A stretch of 64,000 nt of DNA, from assembly GCA_028280415.1 (NCBI GenBank), contig JANQLV010000077.1, positions 1-64,000 on the forward strand. Reading direction: 5' to 3'. The translations under genes were made by a program, and so were the position numbers. The stretch is from Saprospiraceae bacterium (lineage in GTDB: Bacteria; Bacteroidota; Bacteroidia; Chitinophagales; Saprospiraceae). The notes beneath the pieces were generated by a model, which worked only from the letters and a program-made list of their open reading frames with translations, did not search any database and was not told the origin of the DNA. Positions 51,769-62,166 of the stretch are shown here, piece after piece (within the stretch, counting starts at the first letter, position 1; each line of letters begins with the position of its first letter).

Positions 51769-54700
51769 ATGAGATCTTATTTACGAAAAAACTATGTCAC
51801 TTCACTGTTGACCCTATTACTCTGTACCAATTTTTCTTTTGCTCAGCTTCTTTATGAGGGGATGGTATTCGATGGTATGAATAAACCTCTTTTGGAAAAT
51901 GCTTCTTCGGTAGCAGTAAGCCCGGATGGTAATTTCACCTATGTTTCAAGTTATAATGACAATGCAGTTACCGTTTACAGTCGAGATGTGGCTGGAAGCC
52001 CGGGCGCATTAACTTTCGTAGAAACAAAGAAAAATGAAGTTGATGGTATTTCGGGGATAGAAGGTGCTTTTCACCTTGCCCTGAGCCCGGATGGCAATCA
52101 CCTGTATGTGGCGGGCTCTATTGATAATGCCCTTGCTGTTTTTTCCAGAAATACGCTGGATGGAACACTAACTTATTTGACTACTTACTGGAATAATGTA
52201 GATGGAGTAGAAGGTATTGCAGGAGCTTATTATATTGATATACCGGCTGATGGTAATCATGTTTATGTAGCCGGACCGGATGAAAATGCCGTTGCTGTTT
52301 TTAGAAGAAATGTACTCAATGGTGAATTGACCTTTGTACAATTGATTCAGGATGAGAGTGGCGATGTATCAGAAATGAATTATCCGCTTGCTTTGATGTC
52401 CAGCCCTGATGGTAAAAACCTTTACGTGACCAGTTTTGGAGATCATGCGATTAATGTATTTTCCAGAAACCTGGCAACAGGTGAACTTACTTTCGAAGAA
52501 CATCACAAAAATCTTGTTGGCGGAATAACCGGAATGGAATCTACTTATGCACCATATATTACACCGGATGGAAAACATGTATACGTGACTGGCCAGGATT
52601 CAGATGCCTTTGTAGCTTTTGAACGGAATACTTCAAGCGGTGAACTTACTTATATTGATACCTACGAAGATAATGTAAATGGTGTGGACGGCGCTTCCGG
52701 ACCAACGATTATTCGGGCGAGTGCAGACGGAGCTTATATTTATGTAAGTGCATCTAATGAAGATGCAGTAGGCGTTTTTAGCCGGGATGAAAATACAGGA
52801 ACTGTTTCTTTTCTGACCATGGTACAGGATGGAGTAAATGGTGTTGAAGGGATCAGCTACCCGACTTATATCGATGTGAGTAATGATGGACTTAACCTTT
52901 ACGTTACTGGCTTTGCTTCGGCTACTTTAGCCGTTTTCAATATTAATCCGGATAATGGGGCTCTGGCTTTTCAAGCTGCAGAATCCGGAGCAGGACTTGG
53001 GGTTTCGGGGCTTGATGGGAGTAATGCTTTAGCTTTAAGCCCGGATGGTAATTTTGTTTATGTCGCCGGAAATAATGATGATGCTATTGTAGTTTTTGAA
53101 AGAAATCCTTCAACAGGTGAATTAACCTATATACAGGAAATAGAAGATGGGAGTGCTACGGATGGATTAAACGGAATTAATTGTATAGCCGTGAGCCCGG
53201 ACGGAAATTACGTATACTCAACCGGCTTTTGGGATAAGTCAATTGTTCTTTTTGAAAGGAATACGACTACAGGTGAACTTACTTATATTGAGCGGTATAA
53301 AGATCAGATCGCTGGAGTAGATGGCTTGAATGGTGCCAACTTTATTACAATTAGCCCGGATGGTAACACGGTATATGCTACCGCTTTTTGGGAGCATTCC
53401 GTAGCTGTATTTTCCAGAAATACTTCTAATGGAAAACTCACTTTCGAAGAGGTATTCAAAGATGGCGTACTTGGTGCAGACGGACTCAATCGGGCAAGTG
53501 GAGTAACCGTAAGCCCAGATGGAAAGAACGTATATGTGGCTGGATATTACGATAATGCCATAGCCATGTTTGATAGAAATGAAACCGATGGTACACTTAC
53601 TTATAAAGGAGTTTTAAAAGATGGTGTAGATGGGGTAGACGGTATCCAGCGAGTAAACTCTATTATGGTTAGCCCTGATAATATTCATGTCTATGCTACA
53701 GGACAAAATGATGATGCCGTAGCGATTTTCGAAAGAAATATTACAGATGGAAATCTTACTTTTACTGGTCAGGCTAAAAATGGTGTCAATGGTGCCGAAG
53801 GGCTGGATGGTCCATCCCGATTGACAATCAGTGCCAATGGAGATCATGTTTATGTAACCAGTCTCAATGATGATGCACTGGTTTCGCTCAGGCGAGATGC
53901 TGCTTCCGGAGAATTAATCTTTGAAAGCGCGGTATTTGATACGGATATAGGAGTAAATGGATTGGACGGAGCGCAATTTGTTGCCGTTTCTCCGGATGGA
54001 AAACATATGTATACAGCGAGTAATGCAGATGATGCCGTAGCGATTTTCAGTTGTACCTATATCTTCTCTTCAAATGAAATTATCTGCGAAGGAGATAGTG
54101 TGGTAGTTGGACCTAATGTTTATCATCAATCCGGAATTTATGTTGATACTTTTGATTTTGGTACTTGTAAAAGTGTATCCACTTTAGAGTTAGTCGTGCA
54201 ACCCGCAGCTACTGCTTTGGATGTAGAAATCTGTAATGGTGATGCTTATGTCTATAATGGAAATACGTATAGTTCCACAGGTGCTTATACGAATAATTTT
54301 ACTTCTGCCATGGGTTGTGATAGTACGGTTATAGTGAATTTGAATGTGGTTAATGAATTTACAGAGAAAATAATTGAGGCAAGCATCTGCCAGGGTGAAA
54401 ACTATCCCTGGAATAGCGGAACGGTTGATGCAGCCGGAATTTATACGCAGACCTACGTGACGAGCTTTGGTTGCGATAGTACCGTTACGCTGGACTTGAC
54501 CGTTAATGAAGTATATGATGAGATCGTAAATGCTGAAATTTGCGAAGGGGATTTCTACATATTAGGTACACAAAACTATATCGCGAGTGGTACTTTTGTG
54601 GAGTCTTTCTCTACCGTTAATGGTTGTGATAGTATCATTACGCTTAACCTTACGGTAGTAGAACCGGAGACAATCATGAATCAGACGATTTGTGATGGAG

Positions 54701-55920
54701 AAACCTTTACTGTTGGTCAAAATTCCTTTACCGAAGCCGGGACCTATAATTTCACCCTGGAAAGTAGTGCGGGATGTAATAGTGAAGTGACTTTGAATCT
54801 GAACGTAAATGAATCATTTGCCATTGAGCAAAATATTCAGATCTGCGAAGGAGAGTCCTATAGCGTAGGGAATGAAACCTTTACAGAAAGTGGAAATTAT
54901 GATGTAGTGTTGCAGGCAGTCAATGGTTGCGACAGCACGATTATGCTCGGTCTTACAGTAAATGCCACTTCCGAAGAATTGACAGAAACGATTTGTGAAG
55001 GAGAATCCTATACGGTTGGTACGACGACTTTTACGACAAGTGGTGATCATATAGTTGTACTAACTTCTACCAGTGGTTGTGGTGATAGTACGGTTTACCT
55101 TAATTTGACGGTTCAACCCACACAGCTAAATCCAATGGCCGAAATTTGCGATGGAGAGACCTTTACCTATGGAGGAGTGGGATATACGGAGACGGGGGTT
55201 TATGATGGCTCATTTATGACCAATGAAGGTTGTGAAGTATCCTATACGCTGGACCTGACGGTACATAATGTTGCCGTAATTAACCAGGTAGAATCAATCT
55301 GTGCAGGCTCTTCGATCACTATCGGGACAAGTACTTATTCGGAGAGCGGAATTTATACAGATGTGCTTACTTCGGCAACGGGCTGTGATAGTACCATTAA
55401 CCTGACGCTAACCGTCCTTGAGCCGGTAGCCGCAACCGAAATAATTACCGATGATAATGGAAGTAGTAACGGGGCGATTGATTTAACCGTTTCCGGAGGG
55501 ATGGCTCCATATTCCTTTGACTGGAGTAATGGCATGATTACAGAAGATATCAGTAATTTGATAACAGGAACATATTCCGTTGTAATTACAGATGCCATCG
55601 GATGTACGGCAGAATATACCTTTACGGTTGATCAGATTAATTCTACTTTCGAATTGGATGGTGAACTTGAAGTAAAAGTATACCCGAATCCCGCCCCGGC
55701 TGGAGGCTTAACCAATCTTTCATTTAATGTTAATCAACAGCAGAAGCTGACGATTCAGTTATTTGATAATGTTGGAAAACTGATAAGTACGGAAAATGTT
55801 AACTTCCTGAGTGGGAACACCATTCGCACCTTAAGAGTGCCTAATGTACAGGGATTATATCAGCTGCGTATCGAAACCGAGCAGGGCAAATCTGGTATTA
55901 TTCCTTTATCCGTGAAATAG
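51769..55920 (+). CDS. 1383-aa surface protein: 14-blade propeller, Cys-repeats, T9SS type A
   Basis: A secreted protein with a signal peptide ending SFAQ. Residues about 41-761 hold 14 YVTN/lactonase-like blades, each with a form of VSPDGN.VYV followed by DDAV.VF.RN, enough for two seven-bladed propellers. Residues about 763-1221 hold nine Cys-repeat units of the same family as the 68-unit array in the giant protein (ICEGDS...GCDST...). One SprB-like domain follows ([14 protein letters not shown]...TDAIGC), then a T9SS type A sorting domain ([25 protein letters not shown]). No catalytic residues are evident, so binding or adhesion is more likely than lactone hydrolysis. It appears to be monocistronic. 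Confidence 0.9.
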   Translation: MRSYLRKNYVTSLLTLLLCTNFSFAQLLYEGMVFDGMNKPLLENASSVAVSPDGNFTYVSSYNDNAVTVYSRDVAGSPGALTFVETKKNEVDGISGIEGAFHLALSPDGNHLYVAGSIDNALAVFSRNTLDGTLTYLTTYWNNVDGVEGIAGAYYIDIPADGNHVYVAGPDENAVAVFRRNVLNGELTFVQLIQDESGDVSEMNYPLALMSSPDGKNLYVTSFGDHAINVFSRNLATGELTFEEHHKNLVGGITGMESTYAPYITPDGKHVYVTGQDSDAFVAFERNTSSGELTYIDTYEDNVNGVDGASGPTIIRASADGAYIYVSASNEDAVGVFSRDENTGTVSFLTMVQDGVNGVEGISYPTYIDVSNDGLNLYVTGFASATLAVFNINPDNGALAFQAAESGAGLGVSGLDGSNALALSPDGNFVYVAGNNDDAIVVFERNPSTGELTYIQEIEDGSATDGLNGINCIAVSPDGNYVYSTGFWDKSIVLFERNTTTGELTYIERYKDQIAGVDGLNGANFITISPDGNTVYATAFWEHSVAVFSRNTSNGKLTFEEVFKDGVLGADGLNRASGVTVSPDGKNVYVAGYYDNAIAMFDRNETDGTLTYKGVLKDGVDGVDGIQRVNSIMVSPDNIHVYATGQNDDAVAIFERNITDGNLTFTGQAKNGVNGAEGLDGPSRLTISANGDHVYVTSLNDDALVSLRRDAASGELIFESAVFDTDIGVNGLDGAQFVAVSPDGKHMYTASNADDAVAIFSCTYIFSSNEIICEGDSVVVGPNVYHQSGIYVDTFDFGTCKSVSTLELVVQPAATALDVEICNGDAYVYNGNTYSSTGAYTNNFTSAMGCDSTVIVNLNVVNEFTEKIIEASICQGENYPWNSGTVDAAGIYTQTYVTSFGCDSTVTLDLTVNEVYDEIVNAEICEGDFYILGTQNYIASGTFVESFSTVNGCDSIITLNLTVVEPETIMNQTICDGETFTVGQNSFTEAGTYNFTLESSAGCNSEVTLNLNVNESFAIEQNIQICEGESYSVGNETFTESGNYDVVLQAVNGCDSTIMLGLTVNATSEELTETICEGESYTVGTTTFTTSGDHIVVLTSTSGCGDSTVYLNLTVQPTQLNPMAEICDGETFTYGGVGYTETGVYDGSFMTNEGCEVSYTLDLTVHNVAVINQVESICAGSSITIGTSTYSESGIYTDVLTSATGCDSTINLTLTVLEPVAATEIITDDNGSSNGAIDLTVSGGMAPYSFDWSNGMITEDISNLITGTYSVVITDAIGCTAEYTFTVDQINSTFELDGELEVKVYPNPAPAGGLTNLSFNVNQQQKLTIQLFDNVGKLISTENVNFLSGNTIRTLRVPNVQGLYQLRIETEQGKSGIIPLSVK
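51885..54050 (+). repeat. fourteen propeller-blade repeats
   Basis: Fourteen copies of a blade of about 150 bp encode an SPDG-x-x-V/L-Y-V strand, a D-x-A-x-x-x-F-x-R-N strand, a G-x-L-T-F/Y strand and a G-V-x-G-x-x-G linker. Spacing is regular except near blades 7-8, where the linker changes to GLGVSGLDG, a natural border between two seven-bladed propellers. Confidence 0.8.
54055..55430 (+). repeat. nine Cys-repeat units related to the giant protein's array
   Basis: Nine consecutive units of about 48-52 aa. Most have a C-E/D/Q-G near the start, a V-G or similar turn, and GC(D/N)S near the end. They are all well diverged from one another and none is a DNA copy of a unit in the giant gene. The first unit lacks the usual GCDS and has GTCKS instead. 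Confidence 0.85.
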
Positions 55921-55952
55921 AAAAGTAGCTACATAAAACATAAATGAATAGC

Positions 55953-55993
55953 AGTACTGCGTATATGAGTTCGTATGCGCAGTATTTTTTTTT
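55953..55993 (+). terminator. strong rho-independent terminator after propeller gene
   Basis: The stem 55953-55966/55973-55986 pairs through AGTACTGCGTAT with two G-T wobbles and a 6-nt loop. It is followed by an uninterrupted T-run to 55993. It lies 32 nt behind the stop at 55920. Confidence 0.8.
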
Positions 55994-56106
55994 GCCCGTT
56001 TTTACAGTTGACTTTTTTCGGGCGTATAGTTTTTATCCCCAAGAATAGGGCTTTAATCCCCAAATATAAATGTGTAATGCAAATTAATGATACTTTTGGT
56101 CTTAGA

Positions 56107-56127
56107 GAAGATAGTCAAGCTATCTTC
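56107..56127. other. 8-bp hairpin in intergenic region
   Basis: A perfect stem GAAGATAG/CTATCTTC (56107-56114/56120-56127) surrounds a 5-nt loop. It lies between two terminator-like structures and could be the first stem of a small structured RNA. No T-run follows directly. Confidence 0.5.
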
Positions 56128-56154
56128 AATTTATGAGTCAGTAAGTTCGTTATT

Positions 56155-56210
56155 AAAAGTTGCCAGATAATCTTTCCATTTCTCAAGGTTCATTTGGCAA
56201 CTTTTATTTT
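56155..56210 (+). terminator. 11-bp inverted repeat with T-rich tail
   Basis: AAAAGTTGCCA (56155-56165) pairs perfectly with 56195-56205 around a 29-nt loop and is followed by ATTTTG. It could end a short transcript made from this intergenic region. The long loop is unusual for a simple terminator. Confidence 0.5.
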
Positions 56211-56323
56211 GTTCTGATCTCATGTGTTTTCCTTTCTCCGGCGACGTCCACAAATTAAATATTTTCATTTTAATTATATTAAAAATACCCTTTTGTGGGT
56301 ATATAAACCCTTTCTATAAACTT

Positions 56324-56331
56324 TATCTTTG
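56324..56331 (+). promoter_or_regulatory. -7 box (TATCTTTG) ahead of the 1760-aa protein
   Basis: An exact TATCTTTG, the classic form of the Bacteroidota -7 element. A TTTG lies at 56292-56295, but the 28-nt spacing is longer than usual. Transcription from about 56338 would give a leader of about 220 nt to the ATG at 56561. Confidence 0.5.
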
Positions 56332-56560
56332 TAATGTATTCTTTTCGGAGAATCTTTGAGGACTTTTAGCAATTAGAAACGAAAAAAACCTGATCTTTCA
56401 ATTTACAAATCGAGGAACGGAACGAATTTTACAGTTTTAATCAAAATTCACTATTCCGACCTGTTTCCTCTGTTGTTTCTGATTTTAAACCGATTCCAAT
56501 CTATTGGCCTTCAAAAGTCGGTAATACACAGATACCCCCCTTTTAGATAAAACAAAGAAC

Positions 56561-59500
56561 ATGAAATTTATGAACACGCTATTCATCGTGATGATGATGG
56601 CTATCTCTCTTAATGGGCAAACTAACTGGATCGGTATAGCTGATACAGATTGGAACAATACAGCGAATTGGACTGGGGGAGTACCTTCGGCCGGGCAGAC
56701 GGCGACTGTTCTTACAAGCCCTAATAATCCAGTTATTACTACTAATCTCACCATAGATTTTACACTGCAAAACTTTGCTACGATTACTATTCAAAATGTG
56801 GAAGTAGAAAATGCTGCTACCATTGTAAATTTTGGCAACGGCATAATTATCAATAATGGAAATTTCAAAAATAATCAGGGACAGTTCGTCAACAATAATG
56901 GCATCATTACCAATAATTCGCAATTCAGTAATGACGGTACGATTCAGAGTAACGGGCTTGGGATTTTAGAAAATACAACCAATGCAGTTCTGGATAATAA
57001 TTCGGGAGCTGGAATCAATAATTTTGCCTCGATCAACAATGCTGGAATCTTTAATAATGCTGGAAGCATTGCTAACAGTAATGTCATTGACAATAGTGGG
57101 ACTTTCAATAACAATGGTCCTTTGAACCAGGGCGTAAATGGTGTTTTTAATAATTTGCCTTCCGGGCTTTTTAACAATAATAACAGTGTTAATAATAGCG
57201 GAGAGATCAATAATACTTCGGGTGCCCTGATCATTAATGAATCGCTCTTGCAAAATAACTCTAATGGTACGATCAATAATGCCGGACAGATCGATAACAA
57301 TGCTGAAATCAATAATGCCGGACTTTTTGAGAATACTGGAACCCTCATTAGTAATGATCAATTTACAAATAATTTTGGTGCAAACCTGCTCAATAACCAG
57401 GGGAACATTACCAATAATTCCTGTGCTACATTCAACCAGTTTTCGGCCAATGCCGTTTCTTGTGTCAGCAATTGTGCTTTCATTAATAATGGGATTATAT
57501 ACCAGATTCCCGGAGCAGGGCTAATTGATATTACCGGCGGTACAGGGATTGTATTGAACAATATCAATCAACAACCCACGCCAACCGCTAATTGCCAGGA
57601 TGTCATGGTCGTACTCGATGAGAATGGTTCAGCAATGATTGAGCCTTTGGATATCGATGAAAACAGTATGGCGGGATATTGTAGCATCGCAGACAGGCAA
57701 GTTAATATCAATACGTTTACTTGTGCCGATATTGGTCAAAATATTGTAACACTCACGGTTACTGATGCTTTGGGTGCAGCAAATTTTTGTACGGCTACCG
57801 TTACGGTGATTGATGGAATGCCTCCGGTGATTAGCAACTGTCCTCAGGACATTATCCTGACGCTTGATGCCGGAGAATGCTCTGCTATTGTCAATTTTGA
57901 CAATCCGGTAGCCGAGGATATATGTGGCGCGACACTGATCCGGACGGACAATTCAGGCTTGAATTCTGGTGATGTTTTTCCCATTGGGGAAACAGTTATC
58001 AGCTATCTGGCAGAAGATGGGACTAACCAAAGTGTATGTTCTTTTAGTATTACTATCAATGAATTTCCAAATCCGATTAGTGCCTTATTTTGCAATAGCC
58101 AGGTCGAGGTCGCACTTGATAATAATTGCGAAGCTTTGATTGGTGCCGATGATATTTTGGAAGGAGGACCTTATGCCTGCTACGATAACTATATCGTCGA
58201 TATATTTTTCGACGAAGCAATGACTCAGCCCGTACCGACTAGTCCTTTGCTGACCAGTGCTCAACTCGACGATATACTCTACGTAATGGTGACGGAACCA
58301 ATAGTAAATAATAGCTGCTGGGGGAGAATTGTGGCTAAGGATTATTTAGCGCCGGAAATTACCTGTGAGGATAAAACGATTACCTGCCTTGAAAATACAG
58401 ACCCTCTTTCCATTGGTTTTCCCGCTTCTTTTGATAATTGTGACAATGGACTTTTCCCGACTTTTGAGGATGAGTTTAGCGGTGGCGGATGCGAAGATGG
58501 AATTATCACCCGGACCTGGACCGTTACAGATGCTTCCGGAAATAGCAATAACTGTCAGCAAACGATTACCATTACTCGACCTGATTTCAATCTCTTGACT
58601 TTTCCCGCTGATTTAGATGGTATTGATGCTCCTGCCCTGATTTGCTCGGATAACCCGGATACGAATCCGGATAATACGGGATGGCCAACAATTGATGGCC
58701 AATCTGTTGAAAACACGTGTAATTTCAGTGCGATTTATGAAGATCAATTACTCCCGGTTTGTGAAGGGACAGATAAAATTGTCAGAACCTGGACAGCCTA
58801 TGATTGGTGTAATTCGGCTGTCCTTACTCATATTCAAATCATAAAAATTATTGATGAGCAGGGGCCTGAATTAAGCTGTCCGGCTCCCCTTGAAATTTCA
58901 ACTGGTCAGAACTCTTGCTTGGCTTCTCTTATCTTGCCTGAGCCAACTGTTTTCGATGCCTGCTCTAATACGTTTAATACAACTGTAAATAGTACTGCCG
59001 GGCAAGTTCAGAATGGTGTGATTTCCAATTTACCGATCGGGATACATACTATTGTTTATGAGGTTAGTGATGATTGTGAAAATACTTCGACCTGCTCCTT
59101 CAATATAACAGTAACAGATGCAGTTCCTCCGGTAGCCATTTGCGAATCTGCCCATACTATCGGACTTACCATAGATGAACCTACGCTGGTACCTGCGCTG
59201 ACTTTCGATGATGGAAGCTACGATAATTGTAGCAATCTCCTTTACGAAGTCCGTCGAATGGATGCCGCTCAATGCCCGGGCTTTGATGGTACGACCTTTA
59301 GTGATTATGTTCCTTTTTATTGTTGTGATGTGACGGATATTGTCATGGTTGAATTGAGAATTACGGATGCCTCTGGAAACACTAATTCTTGTATGGTAGA
59401 GGTGATTGTAGAAGACAAATTAAATCCTGCCATTCAGTGTCCACCAAACCTGACGCTGGATTGTCAGGATGATTATACGGATCCGGTTTTGACCGGAGAA

Positions 59501-61843
59501 GCCATCGCCAGTGATAATTGTAGCTATACATTGAGTTTTTTCGATGATGTAAATATAAATAATTGTGGCGACGGAAATGTCAATAGAATCTGGACCGCCA
59601 CTGATCCGGGCGGACGCACTGCTTCTTGTCTACAACAAATCACTTTATCCAATAGCACTCCTTTTTATATTGCGGATACAGATTGTGATAATGCCGACCC
59701 GAATGATGGGGTAATTTGGCCTTGTGATTATATTACAACAGATTGTGCAGCTGGTACCGAACCTGCAATTACTGGTATGCCACAAATTTTTGAAGATGTT
59801 TGCGATCTCGTTGCCCTTACTTACGAGGATATTGAACTGCCCATAACAGAACCGGCCTGCCGTAAAATTATTCGAGTATGGACTGTTCAGGACTGGTGTC
59901 AATATGATGCAAGTTCCGGAGCAGGAGAATGGCAATACAATCAAATTATAAAAGTATTGAACAATCAGCCTCCGACAATTACCTCTGATTGTGAAGATCG
60001 ATTTTTTTGTGGTTATGAAGCGGATTGTGGCGATGTACCGGTGACACTTATCGCAGAAGCATCGGATGATTGTACGAATAGCGAGGATTTGGTTTATAAT
60101 TACAAAATCGATTTGGGAAATGATGGTCAGTTTAATATTTCGGGGACTGGTGCAGATGCCAGTAGCAGCTTTCCACTCGGTACACACCGTATACGATGGT
60201 GGGCAGAAGACGGATGTGGAAACATAAGTTCTTGCGAATATCTGTTTACGATTGAAGATTGCAAGCGACCGACGGCATACTGTATCAATGGTTTGGCTAT
60301 TGATTTGATGCCGGTAGTTAATGAAATAGAAATATCAGCTACGGATTTTGATTTGGGAAGTTTTGATAATTGTGAGTTGGAGGAATTCAGAATTAATGCA
60401 CCATCACTAGGTCCCGGACAAAACGTGCCTCCAACCAGTGCAGGGCCGTCTTTGACTTTTAATTGCAATGATGTTGGAACGCAAACGATTGATCTTTGGG
60501 TTAAAGATATTTTCGGAAACTGGGATTATTGTTCTACTTATGTATTGATACAGGATAATAGCCTGGGTTGTACTAATCAGCCTTCTGCTCAGATTTCAGG
60601 CCAGATTAAAAAAGAAAACGGAGCAGAAGTGGCTTCGGTACTCGTTCATCTGGAAAATAGCATACCGGGTATTCCGGCTTTCGAAATAACCGGAGCAAAT
60701 GGTGCTTATGGTTTTCCGGACCTGGTCACAGGTTATAATTATACAGTACGACCTGAGAAAAATGAAGACCCTCTCAACGGTGTTTCCACCTTTGATCTGG
60801 TTTTGATGAACAAGCATATCCTCGGAACCGGACAATTGGATTCTCCTTATAAAATGATTGCTGCGGATATCAATGCCAGTGGATCGATTTCTACCTTTGA
60901 CCTGGTATTATTGCGCCGGCTCATTCTACAAATTGATGATGATTTCACTATGAATAATTCCTGGAGGTTTATTGAGGCTGGTTTCCAGTTTCCTGATCCT
61001 TCGGACCCTTTTGCTACTGTTTTCCCGGAAGTATTGGAAATCAACAGTTTGAATGAGGATATGGCAAAAGATTTTATAGCGGTAAAAATAGGAGATGTCA
61101 ATGGCAATGCTGCTACTGGAAATTTTGCCGGGCAGGGCGATCCGAGAAATATGCAGAATCCCCTGGTATTTACGGTACAGGACGAATTATTGAATCCTGG
61201 GAGAATGTACCAACTGGACTTTAGAGCCGGGGATATAAAGGATATTTACGGCTATCAGTTTACCTTTGACTTTAACCGGGAATTGCTTCGGTTTGTTAAT
61301 ATTGTTCCCGGTGCATTACCCGGTCTGACACTTAATAATTTTGGTCTGTCCAAACTTAATGAAGGCCGTTTGACCAGTAGCTGGAATCAGGAGGCAATAT
61401 TGGAAGAATTTGATGCCGAAACGGTCCTCTTCAGTCTGGTATTTGAAGCTAAAGAAGCTATACATTGGAGTGATGCAGTAGCGATCTCTTCTTCCTATAC
61501 CCGGGCAGAAGCCTATACCCGGAACTTCGAAATCCTTGGCCTTCAACTGAAGTTTACAGAGGCGACAGAAAGTCGTAATCGTTTCAAATTATATCCTAAT
61601 CAACCAAATCCGTTTGCAGAGGAAACCTTGATCAGTTTTAATCTGCCGGAAGAAACAGCTTTAAATTTCTCGATACAAGATGTCTCGGCCAAGATTATTT
61701 ATAATACAGACTTTCTGGCAAGCGAAGGCTATAATGAATTATTAATTAATAAAGGGATGCTCAATGGCCCCGGAGTATATTTTTATACTATAAAAACTAA
61801 AACACATCGGGTCAGTCAGAAAATGATATTAATCAGAGAATAA
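56561..61843 (+). CDS. 1760-aa surface protein: Asn-rich solenoid, HYR, dockerin- and cohesin-like parts, T9SS type A
   Basis: A secreted protein; the signal peptide starts at M1 or at M4 (56570) and ends near LNGQ. Residues about 71-287 are an Asn-rich solenoid of short INN.G.FNN.G repeats. HYR-like and related beta domains follow (AVSDDCEN-like, DPGG, PVAICESA phrases). A carboxypeptidase-regulatory-like domain comes next (ISGQIKKENGAEV, about 1345). At about 1406-1455 are two dockerin-like segments (NGVSTFDLVLMNKHILG and NASGSISTFDLVLLRRLIL). A cohesin-like beta domain spans about 1534-1667, and a T9SS type A sorting domain about 1674-1760 (LYPNQPNPF, GVYFYTIKT). Adhesion or matrix assembly is the likely role. 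No enzyme motif is seen. Confidence 0.88.
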   Translation: MKFMNTLFIVMMMAISLNGQTNWIGIADTDWNNTANWTGGVPSAGQTATVLTSPNNPVITTNLTIDFTLQNFATITIQNVEVENAATIVNFGNGIIINNGNFKNNQGQFVNNNGIITNNSQFSNDGTIQSNGLGILENTTNAVLDNNSGAGINNFASINNAGIFNNAGSIANSNVIDNSGTFNNNGPLNQGVNGVFNNLPSGLFNNNNSVNNSGEINNTSGALIINESLLQNNSNGTINNAGQIDNNAEINNAGLFENTGTLISNDQFTNNFGANLLNNQGNITNNSCATFNQFSANAVSCVSNCAFINNGIIYQIPGAGLIDITGGTGIVLNNINQQPTPTANCQDVMVVLDENGSAMIEPLDIDENSMAGYCSIADRQVNINTFTCADIGQNIVTLTVTDALGAANFCTATVTVIDGMPPVISNCPQDIILTLDAGECSAIVNFDNPVAEDICGATLIRTDNSGLNSGDVFPIGETVISYLAEDGTNQSVCSFSITINEFPNPISALFCNSQVEVALDNNCEALIGADDILEGGPYACYDNYIVDIFFDEAMTQPVPTSPLLTSAQLDDILYVMVTEPIVNNSCWGRIVAKDYLAPEITCEDKTITCLENTDPLSIGFPASFDNCDNGLFPTFEDEFSGGGCEDGIITRTWTVTDASGNSNNCQQTITITRPDFNLLTFPADLDGIDAPALICSDNPDTNPDNTGWPTIDGQSVENTCNFSAIYEDQLLPVCEGTDKIVRTWTAYDWCNSAVLTHIQIIKIIDEQGPELSCPAPLEISTGQNSCLASLILPEPTVFDACSNTFNTTVNSTAGQVQNGVISNLPIGIHTIVYEVSDDCENTSTCSFNITVTDAVPPVAICESAHTIGLTIDEPTLVPALTFDDGSYDNCSNLLYEVRRMDAAQCPGFDGTTFSDYVPFYCCDVTDIVMVELRITDASGNTNSCMVEVIVEDKLNPAIQCPPNLTLDCQDDYTDPVLTGEAIASDNCSYTLSFFDDVNINNCGDGNVNRIWTATDPGGRTASCLQQITLSNSTPFYIADTDCDNADPNDGVIWPCDYITTDCAAGTEPAITGMPQIFEDVCDLVALTYEDIELPITEPACRKIIRVWTVQDWCQYDASSGAGEWQYNQIIKVLNNQPPTITSDCEDRFFCGYEADCGDVPVTLIAEASDDCTNSEDLVYNYKIDLGNDGQFNISGTGADASSSFPLGTHRIRWWAEDGCGNISSCEYLFTIEDCKRPTAYCINGLAIDLMPVVNEIEISATDFDLGSFDNCELEEFRINAPSLGPGQNVPPTSAGPSLTFNCNDVGTQTIDLWVKDIFGNWDYCSTYVLIQDNSLGCTNQPSAQISGQIKKENGAEVASVLVHLENSIPGIPAFEITGANGAYGFPDLVTGYNYTVRPEKNEDPLNGVSTFDLVLMNKHILGTGQLDSPYKMIAADINASGSISTFDLVLLRRLILQIDDDFTMNNSWRFIEAGFQFPDPSDPFATVFPEVLEINSLNEDMAKDFIAVKIGDVNGNAATGNFAGQGDPRNMQNPLVFTVQDELLNPGRMYQLDFRAGDIKDIYGYQFTFDFNRELLRFVNIVPGALPGLTLNNFGLSKLNEGRLTSSWNQEAILEEFDAETVLFSLVFEAKEAIHWSDAVAISSSYTRAEAYTRNFEILGLQLKFTEATESRNRFKLYPNQPNPFAEETLISFNLPEETALNFSIQDVSAKIIYNTDFLASEGYNELLINKGMLNGPGVYFYTIKTKTHRVSQKMILIRE
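56773..57430 (+). repeat. Asn-rich short-repeat solenoid coding region
   Basis: More than 20 imperfect repeats of about 24-36 bp, each encoding forms of I/L-x-N-x-G/A-x-F/I-x-N-N. Asparagine makes up roughly a third of the residues. The pattern suggests a narrow beta-solenoid with an Asn ladder. The complementary strand shows long accidental open frames here because of the simple repeat. Confidence 0.75.
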
Positions 61844-61850
61844 ATTGAAA

Positions 61851-61895
61851 AAATTCCAACTTTCGAAAAATGATATGTTTTGAGGGTTGGAATTT
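61851..61895 (+). other. 10-bp inverted repeat just behind the stop
   Basis: AAATTCCAAC (61851-61860) pairs perfectly with 61886-61895 around a 25-nt loop, 8 nt behind the stop at 61843. No T-run follows. It precedes a stronger terminator at 61967. Confidence 0.4.
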
Positions 61896-61966
61896 AAATT
61901 AAGTGGGATAGATTATCACTTAATTTATTTAGTCGAATTCGTAAAGTTCCTTTTTTCATGTTCAGG

Positions 61967-61995
61967 CAGCCTCCTTTGGGAGGCTGTTTTATTTG
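61967..61995 (+). terminator. strong rho-independent terminator after 1760-aa gene
   Basis: CAGCCTCC/GGAGGCTG (61967-61974/61979-61986), an 8-bp GC-rich stem with a 4-nt loop, is followed by TTTTATTTG. It closes the plus-strand surface-protein region. Confidence 0.8.
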
Positions 61996-62124
61996 AATAT
62001 TTCAGGGCAGGCTAGCTGGAAAATGGCTTTTTGGAGTGTTATTTATTGAAAATGAAATACTTACGAATATGAATTGGTACAATTTTAGATTTTATTTTAA
62101 AAAACAAGTTTCATGCACTATTAA

Positions 62125-62166
62125 GTGGAGAGGTAGCTCCTATAAAGGACGACCTCTCTTTTATTT
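62125..62166. terminator. hairpin at the end of the outer-membrane protein gene
   Basis: GAGAGGT (62128-62134) pairs with ACCTCTC (62152-62158), partly extended inward, with TTTTA on the plus-strand side. It directly abuts the stop of the minus-strand gene at 62161. The T-run is on the wrong side for that gene, so orientation is uncertain. Confidence 0.4.

Larger units (their letters stand above)
55921..56323. other. intergenic region with three hairpins
   Basis: No gene is supported. In order it holds a strong terminator (55953-55993), a GCCCG/CGGGC inverted repeat (55994-55998/56019-56023), and hairpins at 56107-56127 and 56155-56205. Such a density of structure behind an already complete terminator could mean a small RNA. 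No recognised RNA family motif is seen. Confidence 0.5.

Noticed and set aside
51769-54050. 6-phosphogluconolactonase enzyme
   Set aside because: The blades resemble lactonase-type repeats, but there are 14, they are nearly alike, and no active-site residues stand out; a binding propeller is more likely.
56944-57361. Long minus-strand open frames opposite the Asn-rich solenoid
   Set aside because: They arise from the AAT/AAC-rich simple repeat on the other strand, give Ile/Leu-rich low-complexity products and have no start context.
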